From assembly GCA_001781915.1 (NCBI GenBank), contig MFMU01000006.1, forward strand, positions 1 to 35,561: DNA of 35,561 nucleotides, given 5' to 3'. Of the stretch, positions 26,537 through 35,340 are shown in pieces. How positions within the stretch are numbered: position 1 is the first letter of the stretch; every line of letters begins with the position of its first letter. Made by a program: the position numbers and the translations under genes. Source of the stretch: Candidatus Kaiserbacteria bacterium RIFOXYD1_FULL_47_14 (GTDB lineage: Bacteria; Patescibacteriota; Minisyncoccia; Phycocordibacterales; Phycocordibacteraceae). The notes beneath the pieces were generated by a model. It was not told the origin of the DNA. It worked only from the letters and a program-made list of their open reading frames with translations, and did no database searches.

Positions 26537-27306
26537 AGCTTATTATTTTCGATTTAGACGGGACACTCGCCGAGAGTAAACAACCGCTCACCAGTGAGAT
26601 GGCAGCGATCGTCGCGAAACTTCTTACTCATACCAAAGTCGCGGTCGCTTCAGGTGGCGCTCTTCCACAATTTATAAAACAAGTAGTTGACCGATTGCCG
26701 AGTGATACTAATCTCGCAAATCTCTATTTCCTGCCCACCTCCGGTGCCGCACTCTATGAATTCCACCCCTCGACTTCGCTCGGGGCAGGAAATAGCAATT
26801 GGAATAAGATTTATGAAGAACGCCTTTCAGAAAAAGAAGCTCACACTATTGAAACGGCAATGCGCGAAGCAGCCGCCGAGACCGGACTTATCGATTTTTC
26901 AGAACCTGCGTACGGAGAACGCATTGAATATCGCGGCGGCCAAGTAACTTTATCAGCACTCGGGCAAGAAGCACCTCTCGCAGAGAAAAAAATGTGGGAT
27001 CCTGAACATATCAAACGACATCTGCTCCAAGCAAATATTTCAGCACGACTGCCGGAATTCTCGGTCGGTATTGGCGGCTCCACGAGTATTGATATTTCTA
27101 AACGCAATATCGATAAGGCCTACGGCATTCGACAGCTCTGTAATCGTCTAGACATCGATGAATCAGATGTACTCTATATCGGCGACGAACTTGAAGCGGG
27201 AGGTAATGATGAAGCCGTCTACAAAACTAATGCGGAAACGAAAAGTGTCACTGGTCCCACAGAGACCGCACAATTTATCGAAAATCTCCTAAGTAAAGAT
27301 GTCTGA
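26533..27306 (+). CDS. HAD-superfamily (type IIB) phosphatase/phosphomannomutase-like protein
   Basis: MKLIIFDLDGTLAESKQPLTSEM, FSVGIGGSTSIDISKRNIDKAYGI, YIGDELEAGGNDEAVYKT; layout matches eukaryotic-type PMM. Confidence 0.8.
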   Translation: MKLIIFDLDGTLAESKQPLTSEMAAIVAKLLTHTKVAVASGGALPQFIKQVVDRLPSDTNLANLYFLPTSGAALYEFHPSTSLGAGNSNWNKIYEERLSEKEAHTIETAMREAAAETGLIDFSEPAYGERIEYRGGQVTLSALGQEAPLAEKKMWDPEHIKRHLLQANISARLPEFSVGIGGSTSIDISKRNIDKAYGIRQLCNRLDIDESDVLYIGDELEAGGNDEAVYKTNAETKSVTGPTETAQFIENLLSKDV

Positions 27307-27311
27307 CCTCT

Positions 27312-29018
27312 TTATTGGCGCATAAGACGCACGAGGCGGATGATTTCAAAAGAGTGGCGACCGCCAAGCGAATGAAAGACGGGAGAAAGTTTATCGCCGC
27401 TTGTCGCAGCGAGCGCTTCGTGAATCTCGCCGACACTATCAAATGGCACGAGATGCGCGAAGTCGGTGCGGGTTAACTTCCCTATTTCGGCGAGTTCTTC
27501 CAGATGCTTTACGATAGTTGACGCAGTGAGCCCGCGCGCTTTTGCGACCTCTTTTAATGTTTTTGAATCTCGTGCGGCCTGGAGTGTTTCTGCCAATCTT
27601 CCCGGCAATCCTGTTATGTGGGGACTTCGTAAGTCCCCATTTGATGTTGACTTACGAAGTCCTAACTTCGATTCGGATTTCGTGCTTGTATCAAACCACG
27701 CCCCGCCCATCGCTTTCACAAATTTTTTCTGCATACTCGTTACTTCTGTTTCTGACATCTCTGCGAATGCATCCCGCGCCGCGTCTGACGCGGCGCGAAA
27801 ATCCCGATCCTTCTCGAGAATCTCCGGATGTACTTCGAGTGCGCGCTGATTCAATCCAGTAAGATACACTCCAGAAAGCCGCCGCACGCGCGAAAGCGCG
27901 ACATATCCCTGCCCATATTCAAACGCTTTCGATAGATCCATAATCGCGGCATCCATACTCATTCCTTGGCTTTTATGCACCGTCATCGCATAGGCGAGCC
28001 GAAGCGGATACTGTGAGACACTTGCTTTTACCTTACCCTGTTCTTCAAGCTGCCACTCCATCGGCTCAGTCGTTATCCTCAAACCATCTTTTGTTTTAAT
28101 AATCGGCGAGCCATCAGCATCCCATCCAATGACGACACCAAGCGTCCCGTTCACGAATCTCCCTTGCGGAGAATTTTTGGTAAACATCACTGTCGCGCCA
28201 TCTTTTAATTCCAAAATTTCTGGTGAGAGGCATCCGCGTTTTAATCCTTCGACAAATGAGTCCTTCCCTTTCGAATTCATAGTAAATTTCTTTGACTTGC
28301 CGGAAAGCTTTTCGAGTTCACTCGCATTAATACGGTCGACATCGGCGTTATGCGAAAATAATTTTGGTACGGAGGTTTCCAAGGTCCGACCTTGGAAATC
28401 TATTCGACGCTTCATTAAAAGTTCGTAATGCATCTCTTCAACATTCCCTGAGCGAATCGCCGAGAGCACGCCGAGAAACTCATTGTCATCTTGCCGGTAT
28501 TGCTCCGTGAGATAACAGGTCAACAAATTCAGCTCGCGCCACACTTTCGATTCATAGGCGAATTTCACTTCGCGATCTCTTGAAATAGGCGGCAGTTGGA
28601 AGAAGTCGCCGACGAGAATAACCGAGAGCCCGCCAAAGGGCGCATCCATACGCCGTACCTCGCGACATATCTTGTCAGCCATTTCGAAGGTTGCCGCTGA
28701 GAGCATCGAGATTTCCTCTATAATGAGCACTTTCGCTTTCATTATGCGTTTCGCGATATGCTCTTTACTCGCGATGCGATCCACATCAGCTGGCGAAAGC
28801 GAGTCGCTAATGCCAATACCGCTCCAAGAGTGGAGCGTCATACCAGCGACATGCGTCGCCGCGATGCCCGTCGCCGCGGTTACCGAGGGTTCAATACCCG
28901 AAGCGCGCAGCCACGCAACAAATTCATTTATCGTGTGCGTTTTCCCGCTCCCCGGCTCGCCGGTGAGGAATACATTCGCGCCTGTCTTCAGTATAGTGAG
29001 CGCCTCGCATTGTGTCAT
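27312..29018 (-). CDS. PIF1/RecD2-like superfamily 1 DNA helicase with C-terminal HTH
   Basis: NVFLTGEPGSGKTHTINEF, VTAATGIAATHVAGMTLHSWSGIG, VLIIEEISMLSA, LVGDFFQLPPI, LTEQYRQDDNEF, AYAMTVHKSQGMSMDAAIMDL, VALSRVRRL. Confidence 0.93.
   Translation of the reverse strand: MTQCEALTILKTGANVFLTGEPGSGKTHTINEFVAWLRASGIEPSVTAATGIAATHVAGMTLHSWSGIGISDSLSPADVDRIASKEHIAKRIMKAKVLIIEEISMLSAATFEMADKICREVRRMDAPFGGLSVILVGDFFQLPPISRDREVKFAYESKVWRELNLLTCYLTEQYRQDDNEFLGVLSAIRSGNVEEMHYELLMKRRIDFQGRTLETSVPKLFSHNADVDRINASELEKLSGKSKKFTMNSKGKDSFVEGLKRGCLSPEILELKDGATVMFTKNSPQGRFVNGTLGVVIGWDADGSPIIKTKDGLRITTEPMEWQLEEQGKVKASVSQYPLRLAYAMTVHKSQGMSMDAAIMDLSKAFEYGQGYVALSRVRRLSGVYLTGLNQRALEVHPEILEKDRDFRAASDAARDAFAEMSETEVTSMQKKFVKAMGGAWFDTSTKSESKLGLRKSTSNGDLRSPHITGLPGRLAETLQAARDSKTLKEVAKARGLTASTIVKHLEELAEIGKLTRTDFAHLVPFDSVGEIHEALAATSGDKLSPVFHSLGGRHSFEIIRLVRLMRQ
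27620..27664. repeat. 45-nt double-hairpin element in the helicase gene
   Basis: GGGGACTTCGTAAGTCCCC-ATTTGAT-GTTGACTTACGAAGTCCTA; encodes GLRKSTSNGDLRSPH. Confidence 0.9.
27775..27797. repeat. 23-nt single-hairpin palindrome in the helicase gene
   Basis: CGCGCCGCGTC-T-GACGCGGCGCG, perfect 11-1-11. Confidence 0.85.
28376..28398. repeat. 23-nt single-hairpin palindrome in the helicase gene
   Basis: TTTCCAAGGTC-C-GACCTTGGAAA, perfect 11-1-11. Confidence 0.87.
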
Positions 29019-29037
29019 TCAGACACTTTATCAGAAA

Positions 29038-29084
29038 ACTTGTAGGTGAGACACCCAAGTTGCTTGGGTGTCTCACCTACAAGT
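29038..29084. repeat. 47-nt intergenic palindrome with the AGTTGCT spacer
   Basis: ACTTGTAGGTGAGACACCCA-AGTTGCT-TGGGTGTCTCACCTACAAGT, perfect 20-7-20. Confidence 0.93.
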
Positions 29085-29088
29085 AAAA

Positions 29089-29460
29089 TTATCCGATATA
29101 GAAGAGCGACAAACCGGCAACAATCGCGACAAGACCGTAGATGTTGAGCGCACCGAGAATCTTCTTGTTGACCATCTTATGAAGCGTTTCCGGAATGAAG
29201 ATGTAGGCAATGCCTTTCAACAAAACCAGCCATGCGAAGATGGTGATAGCGGTGCGCCACGAGCCGTCCCAAACATTATTCTGGATAATCAAGAGCGACG
29301 ACAAGAAGATTAGAATAACACCGGTGAGATACACGATTGCCGGATGGCCGAAGAAATCCTTGAGCAAATTCGGAATTGTCTTTCCGCGGAAGATAAGGAA
29401 CAGACCGCTGATAACTAGATAGGTTCCTAATATCTTTGCCGCAACGAGTGAAATATCCAT
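29089..29460 (-). CDS. Hypothetical multi-pass (about 4 TM) membrane protein
   Basis: MDISLVAAKILGTYLVISGLFLIFRGKTIPNLLKDFFGHPAIVYLTGVILIFLSSLLIIQNN... Confidence 0.8.
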   Translation of the reverse strand: MDISLVAAKILGTYLVISGLFLIFRGKTIPNLLKDFFGHPAIVYLTGVILIFLSSLLIIQNNVWDGSWRTAITIFAWLVLLKGIAYIFIPETLHKMVNKKILGALNIYGLVAIVAGLSLFYIG

Positions 29461-29502
29461 AACGAAAATATCAATAATGGTTAATGTTTATAGTATAGCA
29501 TC

Positions 29503-30423
29503 TTAATTTAACTGAACAGCACCAGATACCACAGAGCTTATCAGAAGTGCTCCTATAATACACATGAGTAACAGAGCCCCGCCAATAATGACATTTCGAT
29601 GTTGATTTCTACCTCGCACAAAGAAGACCGTTATAAATGAAATCGCGATAACAGCGAGAAGAATCGTGAGGATATTTGCGAGCGTTCGTTGCGGCGAAGC
29701 GAGCATTCTCGCGAACCAGTTTGGCGAAGCGGGAGTTTGTGTACTAATTTGGCTACCAAGCACTTGCGCGGGAATTGCGGAGGTCTGACCTCCGCTGACT
29801 TGTTCCTGTGGAGGTTTAACCTCCGCAGGAACAGCAGCGATTTCAGCAGGCGTCGCGAAGAATTCAACCACGAATGTTGTCTCTTTCCCTTCATAGATGC
29901 CATTCGCCGTACCGAAACCGACCTGCGTATAGTGTGGCTTCACGATATTCGCGCGATGCGTCGGCGAATTCATCCACGCGGTCTCGACATTCTCTGAATC
30001 GGTGAAGTTCACTGCGAGATTCTGCCCTGCATAGCTATATTTGTAGCCAGATTGGTCGAGCCAATACCAAGGGGTCTTCCCATCTGGAGAATTGTGAGCG
30101 AAGTACCCGTTCGCCGCCATATCTTCTGCGGCCGCCTGGGCCGCTTTATCGAGAAGCGGATTCTCAGTAACGCCAGACAGGCCTAGTGCCACACGATCCT
30201 GATTCGTGAGCGCGACGAGCGCACCTGGCAGGACCGACGCGAGGAAATCGGTCTTCAAGAAAACAACCTTCGTCTGCACCAAATACCCTGCTTCGAACAC
30301 GATAATCGCGAGTGCGAGCGCTACGACTGAAGTAACACTGAAAAGATTTGGGCAATGATTATTGCGCGAATGCGGGAAGAAATAGTCGCAGAGATGATGC
30401 GTCAGCGGTTTCCTTTGAGCCAT
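29503..30423 (-). CDS. Membrane-anchored CAP (SCP/PR-1) domain protein
   Basis: LVALTNQDRVALGLSGVTENPLLDKAAQAAAEDMAANGYFAHNSPDGKTPWYWLDQSGYKYSYAGQNLAVNFTDSENVETAWMNSPTHRANIVKPHYTQVGFG. Confidence 0.93.
   Translation of the reverse strand: MAQRKPLTHHLCDYFFPHSRNNHCPNLFSVTSVVALALAIIVFEAGYLVQTKVVFLKTDFLASVLPGALVALTNQDRVALGLSGVTENPLLDKAAQAAAEDMAANGYFAHNSPDGKTPWYWLDQSGYKYSYAGQNLAVNFTDSENVETAWMNSPTHRANIVKPHYTQVGFGTANGIYEGKETTFVVEFFATPAEIAAVPAEVKPPQEQVSGGQTSAIPAQVLGSQISTQTPASPNWFARMLASPQRTLANILTILLAVIAISFITVFFVRGRNQHRNVIIGGALLLMCIIGALLISSVVSGAVQLN
29777..29831. repeat. Pair of adjacent hairpin palindromes in the CAP gene
   Basis: GCGGAGGTC-T-GACCTCCGC (29777-29795, 9-1-9) and TTCCTGTGGAGGTT-T-AACCTCCGCAGGAA (29803-29831, 14-1-14 with one mismatch). 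Confidence 0.85.
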
Positions 30424-30439
30424 GTTCTAACGATAGCAC

Positions 30440-33400
30440 TTATTTCGTGAGGATTGCGCGAACTTTATTGATAATCGCTTCATCAGCATTAAAGGCATGA
30501 AGCGCTGTGGCAACTGAATTTATTTCCGAGATGGTAAGGTCTGAACTGGAAGAACCTTTATTGAGTTCTGCGCGTGTGAGCTGGCCAACGAATCCTGTAT
30601 TCGCTACACCTTTCGCCTTTTGAAATGCTCGTACGGCTTCTTTCGTCTGCATTCCAAAATATCCTGTCGCGCCAGCTGGAATAGCATATCCGCCGTCAAT
30701 TAGGAACTGCTGGAGCGCCATCACATCAGCTCCGCGCGAGCCGACTGCGAGATTATTCACGAAATTATACACCGCAACACCGAGCACTTGACCTTGTGCA
30801 TGAGTCGGTGTCACGGCAGTTGCAACGGCTTGAGAGCAAGACATCTTGTCAGGATTCCAGACGAAACCATAACCGCAGGCATTTCCTCCGCTGCTTCCGG
30901 CAAGAATATTTGTCGTTTGTGTGTAAGAAGCAAACTTCGTGAAGTGTTTCGTCCAGATCACAAGATCTGATCCGACATCGATTTTACATTCGCTGTCTGC
31001 AGCGAGAGTGTTACCAGTCGCCTGATTATCAGCGGTACAGGTGTTCGTAATTTCAGTGAAGTCAGTTCCCGGTCTCGAATACCCTGCTCTCTTACCTGCC
31101 TGATTCGGAAGAAGAATTCGTACTGCTTCGTCGAACGACAATTTAGCACTGGCAAATCCAACTTCAATAGCTGCGCCCAAGGTCTTCGTCTCTCCTGAAG
31201 TTACCGGCAAATCTACCGTCGTTACTGTCGGAGCGGAGATAACACCGTTCCAAGTAGCGTCCGCGCTCGTGACCTTCGTCGCCGGGATCTCTATCGTTGC
31301 GGCTGCAGCATTCCCCGAACCGGCAGTAGAAGTAATCGTTATCTTCGGAATATCGCCCATTCCGCTACTAATGAACGAACTTACATCGATTTTTGCATCG
31401 GTCGTTCCGCTGCTGATCGTAACCGCTACATCCTGAGTCGGGTTGGTGATAACTACCTGTGGCTTTGTGGAATCAACATTCGCAGAACCGGTATTATCCG
31501 GAGCAACTTGCGTCGCCGCCAAAACAGTAACGGTTACTATGTAGCCCTGTGTCGTTCCGTTCGCCGCTGTAACTCGATATGTTTTTGTTGTGGCGAAATT
31601 ATTTGCCGTCGTTGCGCTTATCTGTGTCGTCTCGCCAATTGATACTCCAGCTCCCGTAGTGACGAATGTCGCAATAAGTACTGTAACATCTGTACCGTTC
31701 GGCACATTTACCGAGATTGTGTGGTTGATCTCATTGATAACTCCTGTGGCTGCCGGAGTTGCGAAGTTGAAAGCTGTAATTGCTTTGGCTGGATTAAGAG
31801 CTACTGTTACAGTAACATCATATGTTTGAGTTGTTCCGTCAACAGCAGTGACCGTGTAAGTTACTAGGTTAGTGAAATCTTGCGCGACTCCAAAAGATGG
31901 ACTCACCGATACTCCAGTCATTGTGATTGTTGGAATAAGGGCAGTAACATTTGTTCCAAACGGAACAGTTATTGCGACTGTTTTTGCGGTTTCATTAACG
32001 ATGCCTGTAGCGGCCGGAGTAGCGAAATTGAAAACAGTAATCGCTTTAATGTCGCTCAGCGTTGTCTTTGTGTCATCAATGTAATACGGCTTATAGGTCA
32101 CATTACCGTTCGCAGAAATCTTTGCTATAACATCTGCTACTACCGCAGTGCCCCACCAGTTATTCGTCGCATCGATCAAAACTCCGTTTCTGTTATCTAA
32201 CGCTTGTCCAGAATCTAAAAACTTGTTTTCGCGTATACCCGATACGGTAACGCCGGCTTTGTGAATAAGTAACGCTCTGCTGTCCCAGTTGTTGAAAGTG
32301 TTACCGCTAATAGTAACGGCTCCCATAGTTGCTGTCCCTGAGGTTTTTAAGTTGGTTGTGAACACGACCATAGAACCGCCGCCAGCACCATTACCTTGCA
32401 CATCGTTATTATTGAAGGTGACTGCGCCAGTTAACGCGTTGTCGAGTTCAGCTCCGATAAATACACTGCCACTGCCGCCAGAACCGGATGGTTCAAAGAT
32501 GTTATTGCTTATATCAACACCATCAACATTGTAGAGTTCAAGATTCGTTCCGACAGGTGAGTTGAATGTGTTGTGGGTAATGCTCCAGTTTGAATGAACA
32601 GTGGCAACCCAAGATGCATACATCGCCGTGGAGTCACCACTCAATGTAATAGTATTGTGGGTTACGGTCAGACCTGTGGAATTTGGGTATCCGGGTCCAT
32701 TAGTGCTCACGCCCCGTACTAAGATACCCATATTTTGACCTGCGGTAGTGATAGTGTTGTTGCTAATCGTTATATTGTGAGTCGCAACGGGGCTACCAAC
32801 ACTGCCGATAACTATGCCTTGAGCAGAATCCAAAGCACTGCCTTGGGGAGTAATGGTAAAACTGTCAACAGTAACCGGATGATCTGCTGGCGACGCATCT
32901 ATTTCTACACCAGGGCCTGTTGTTGGAGCGATGGTGGCTCCGGCAGTGCCCTGCAAGGTTAGACCTTTATCAATAACTACATTTTCAGCATAAGTACCCG
33001 CAGCAACATTAATTGTGTCCCCAGCAGACGCGGCAGTAACAGCCGCCTGAATAGTGTCATAGCCCACACCGGTCGTTACATTGAGGACCTTCTTGGTCTC
33101 AAAAGTAGTGAAGTGGCTCGCATCGAAAGTAAGAGTACCGTCATGAGTCGCCGCGTCGTAAGTAATACCTGAAAGTGTTGGATAATTTGTGCCGTCTGTC
33201 GAGGGAATTACTGTGCCAGCATCATTTTTAACAACAATGTTCGGCACATCAGTAAAGCCGAGTGCGTTAAGACCGTATATCTTGATTTGTGCTCCGGCGT
33301 TCTTCAAGAGATAAGCCGTCTGAGCATCGAACTTCATACTGCCTGCCGATGCTTCCATTTTGCTACCAAGTCCCTGCAGAAAAGTATTTGTTGACGAAGC

Positions 33401-34093
33401 AGTAAGGTCCATAGATGCACTGAATGTTACGCGTCCCTTGTCTGTCTTCTCAAAATAGAGTCCCGAACAGCCAGTCGGGACAGAAGCACAGGTGTCGATA
33501 TTAGTATCAATCTCCTGTCCTGCGAGAGTCGTCTTAATATCACCAAATATCGCCGTATAATCAGGACCATTTCCTCCTCCGCCTCCTTCGCCATTAGACG
33601 CATTTTTGGTAGGGCTACTAGAAATTGACCAATTTGTCCCATCAAACGAGCCCGATTGTACGGCCGTAGGTACCGTTCCGAGTCCTGTTGTGGTTGGATA
33701 GTTATCACCAGCTACAGTACCGTAGATTATCCTATGTATAAGAACTGGTGTACCACTATTATCGTAAAGCCCGATGGAATCGCCTGAGTTATTTAATTTG
33801 TCAGTTCCAACATCAAAAGCTAAGACACCGCCAGCTGAAATTGTACCCGATAGCAAAAGTAGATCCGCTTGAACTGGCGTTCCTGATGGGTTAGTAAGTT
33901 CAGTTAATTTCCACCCAGCAAGATCTATTGAACTTCCTGTTGTATTTAAGAGCTCAACCCACTCTGTGGCCGATGCCGAAGAAAATTCATTAATGATAAT
34001 CGACGGAGCGTCAGCAAATACGCTCGGAGCAGCGATACCAAAAACAAGAATAGAGAAAAGAAGAGGTACAGAAAAACGCAAGACCTTATTCAT
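30440..34093 (-). CDS. Large secreted surface protein: lamin-tail domain, right-handed beta-helix, two cadherin-like/DUF5018-like repeats, C-terminal PG_binding_1 domain
   Basis: IIINEFSSASATEWVELLNTTGSSIDLAGWKL; parallel beta-helix stretch (ITISNNTITTAG..., ISNNIFEPSG...); repeated KAIT.FNFATPAATG...; VGSRGADVMALQQFLIDGGYAIPAGATGYFGMQTKEAVRAFQKAKG. Confidence 0.85.
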   Translation of the reverse strand: MNKVLRFSVPLLFSILVFGIAAPSVFADAPSIIINEFSSASATEWVELLNTTGSSIDLAGWKLTELTNPSGTPVQADLLLLSGTISAGGVLAFDVGTDKLNNSGDSIGLYDNSGTPVLIHRIIYGTVAGDNYPTTTGLGTVPTAVQSGSFDGTNWSISSSPTKNASNGEGGGGGNGPDYTAIFGDIKTTLAGQEIDTNIDTCASVPTGCSGLYFEKTDKGRVTFSASMDLTASSTNTFLQGLGSKMEASAGSMKFDAQTAYLLKNAGAQIKIYGLNALGFTDVPNIVVKNDAGTVIPSTDGTNYPTLSGITYDAATHDGTLTFDASHFTTFETKKVLNVTTGVGYDTIQAAVTAASAGDTINVAAGTYAENVVIDKGLTLQGTAGATIAPTTGPGVEIDASPADHPVTVDSFTITPQGSALDSAQGIVIGSVGSPVATHNITISNNTITTAGQNMGILVRGVSTNGPGYPNSTGLTVTHNTITLSGDSTAMYASWVATVHSNWSITHNTFNSPVGTNLELYNVDGVDISNNIFEPSGSGGSGSVFIGAELDNALTGAVTFNNNDVQGNGAGGGSMVVFTTNLKTSGTATMGAVTISGNTFNNWDSRALLIHKAGVTVSGIRENKFLDSGQALDNRNGVLIDATNNWWGTAVVADVIAKISANGNVTYKPYYIDDTKTTLSDIKAITVFNFATPAATGIVNETAKTVAITVPFGTNVTALIPTITMTGVSVSPSFGVAQDFTNLVTYTVTAVDGTTQTYDVTVTVALNPAKAITAFNFATPAATGVINEINHTISVNVPNGTDVTVLIATFVTTGAGVSIGETTQISATTANNFATTKTYRVTAANGTTQGYIVTVTVLAATQVAPDNTGSANVDSTKPQVVITNPTQDVAVTISSGTTDAKIDVSSFISSGMGDIPKITITSTAGSGNAAAATIEIPATKVTSADATWNGVISAPTVTTVDLPVTSGETKTLGAAIEVGFASAKLSFDEAVRILLPNQAGKRAGYSRPGTDFTEITNTCTADNQATGNTLAADSECKIDVGSDLVIWTKHFTKFASYTQTTNILAGSSGGNACGYGFVWNPDKMSCSQAVATAVTPTHAQGQVLGVAVYNFVNNLAVGSRGADVMALQQFLIDGGYAIPAGATGYFGMQTKEAVRAFQKAKGVANTGFVGQLTRAELNKGSSSSDLTISEINSVATALHAFNADEAIINKVRAILTK

Positions 34094-34377
34094 AAGTATG
34101 AGTTACATATCACAATTAATAACCTCGCTGACGCCCGTCAACGGATATTAGAATAATCTTCTTGCCCAGACACCTTGTCAACATATAGACACAGATTATC
34201 TTTGTGCCGTAACTCTTTAAAAATATAAAATGCCAAAAGTATACCACTTTTAATTTGCAATGATATGCCTAAAGCGCGGCGCCAATTATTCGCTTATTCG
34301 CGCGAATTAGAGAACATCAAACACATCACTTGCGGATAGAGCGAAAACGCGGCAGTTCTTCTTCAGACATATGAATT

Positions 34378-35274
34378 TCATTGTCTGTACTCCAATAACT
34401 TTTCTTCAGGCGAAAAGCCGTCTAAGATTTTATGGGGAAAATAATTCCATGCATCATTAACGGTTTCTAGAATATTTTCTAATTCACCTGCGCCTTTCCC
34501 CGTATCAAATAGCATAACAATATCGGTTAAATCATCTGTTCCATCTTCGTTATAAATAATCTGTTTTATATCTTCCACATCAAAATTACTTTTAACCTCT
34601 TTCAGTTTATTTTCCAGTTCGTTTTCAATTTCTTTTCTTCTCATGAAAATTTCGATCGGAATCGGACGCGATTGTTCGACAATTCTGCGATACACCGGTG
34701 AATCCGTAAACCGACACCAGAATAATTGGAGTGTTTTGTTCACCGACGGTTTTAATTCATCGACATATTCCGAAGAATCGTCAAAATCATCATAGTAATC
34801 AATCAGCGCTTCAATTTCTGCGACAAAATCAGCATATTGTTTACGCGCAAGCGTCTGTTCACTTTTTTGTTTCTCAGTAAGAGGAGTATCTTTTGGGTGC
34901 ACAAACGGTTCAGCCCGGCTTGTGAGCGACATATAGAGCCATTCGCCCGTCTTCCGTGCCGCCTCGCGCACGCGCCCATCGGAATCCTGGAGATTTTTAA
35001 CGATAAATTTTTTAAACTCATCAAAATGCTCATCTGCCAATACGATGAGGAAAATGCCCATTCCTGAAATGACAGCGGCTTTATGTTCGGCATCTGGAAT
35101 ACCGTCAAAATCGCCGATAACTTTCAGAACAATATCGCTGGTTCGTTTAAATATCTTGTCATCCTCCCGCCACATCTTTTCAATCAGCTTTTTGGCATTC
35201 TTTATCTCATCTTTCGTGCCTGTCGCCAATACAGCAAAAAGCTCTTTGAATTCTCTCATTCTTTCTTTAGACAT
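34378..35274 (-). CDS. Hypothetical protein, mostly alpha-helical, HEAT-like
   Basis: MSKERMREFKELFAVLATGTKDEIKNAKKLIEKMWREDDKIFKRTSDIVLKVIGDFDGIPDAEHKAAVISGMGIFLIVLADEHFDEFKKFIVKNLQDSDGRVREAARKTGEWLYM. Confidence 0.7.
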   Translation of the reverse strand: MSKERMREFKELFAVLATGTKDEIKNAKKLIEKMWREDDKIFKRTSDIVLKVIGDFDGIPDAEHKAAVISGMGIFLIVLADEHFDEFKKFIVKNLQDSDGRVREAARKTGEWLYMSLTSRAEPFVHPKDTPLTEKQKSEQTLARKQYADFVAEIEALIDYYDDFDDSSEYVDELKPSVNKTLQLFWCRFTDSPVYRRIVEQSRPIPIEIFMRRKEIENELENKLKEVKSNFDVEDIKQIIYNEDGTDDLTDIVMLFDTGKGAGELENILETVNDAWNYFPHKILDGFSPEEKLLEYRQ

Positions 35275-35340
35275 TGCTATAGAATACCAGAAAATACTTC
35301 TCGGCGAATTGCTTGAAGGATGTCTGACTTCCCTCACCTG

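Noticed and set aside
26766-26787. CCCCTCGACTTCGCTCGGGGC in the HAD gene
   Set aside because: Looks like an imperfect hairpin and may be an insertion (PSTSLGAG), but pairing is poor and it does not match the 19-nt arm design.
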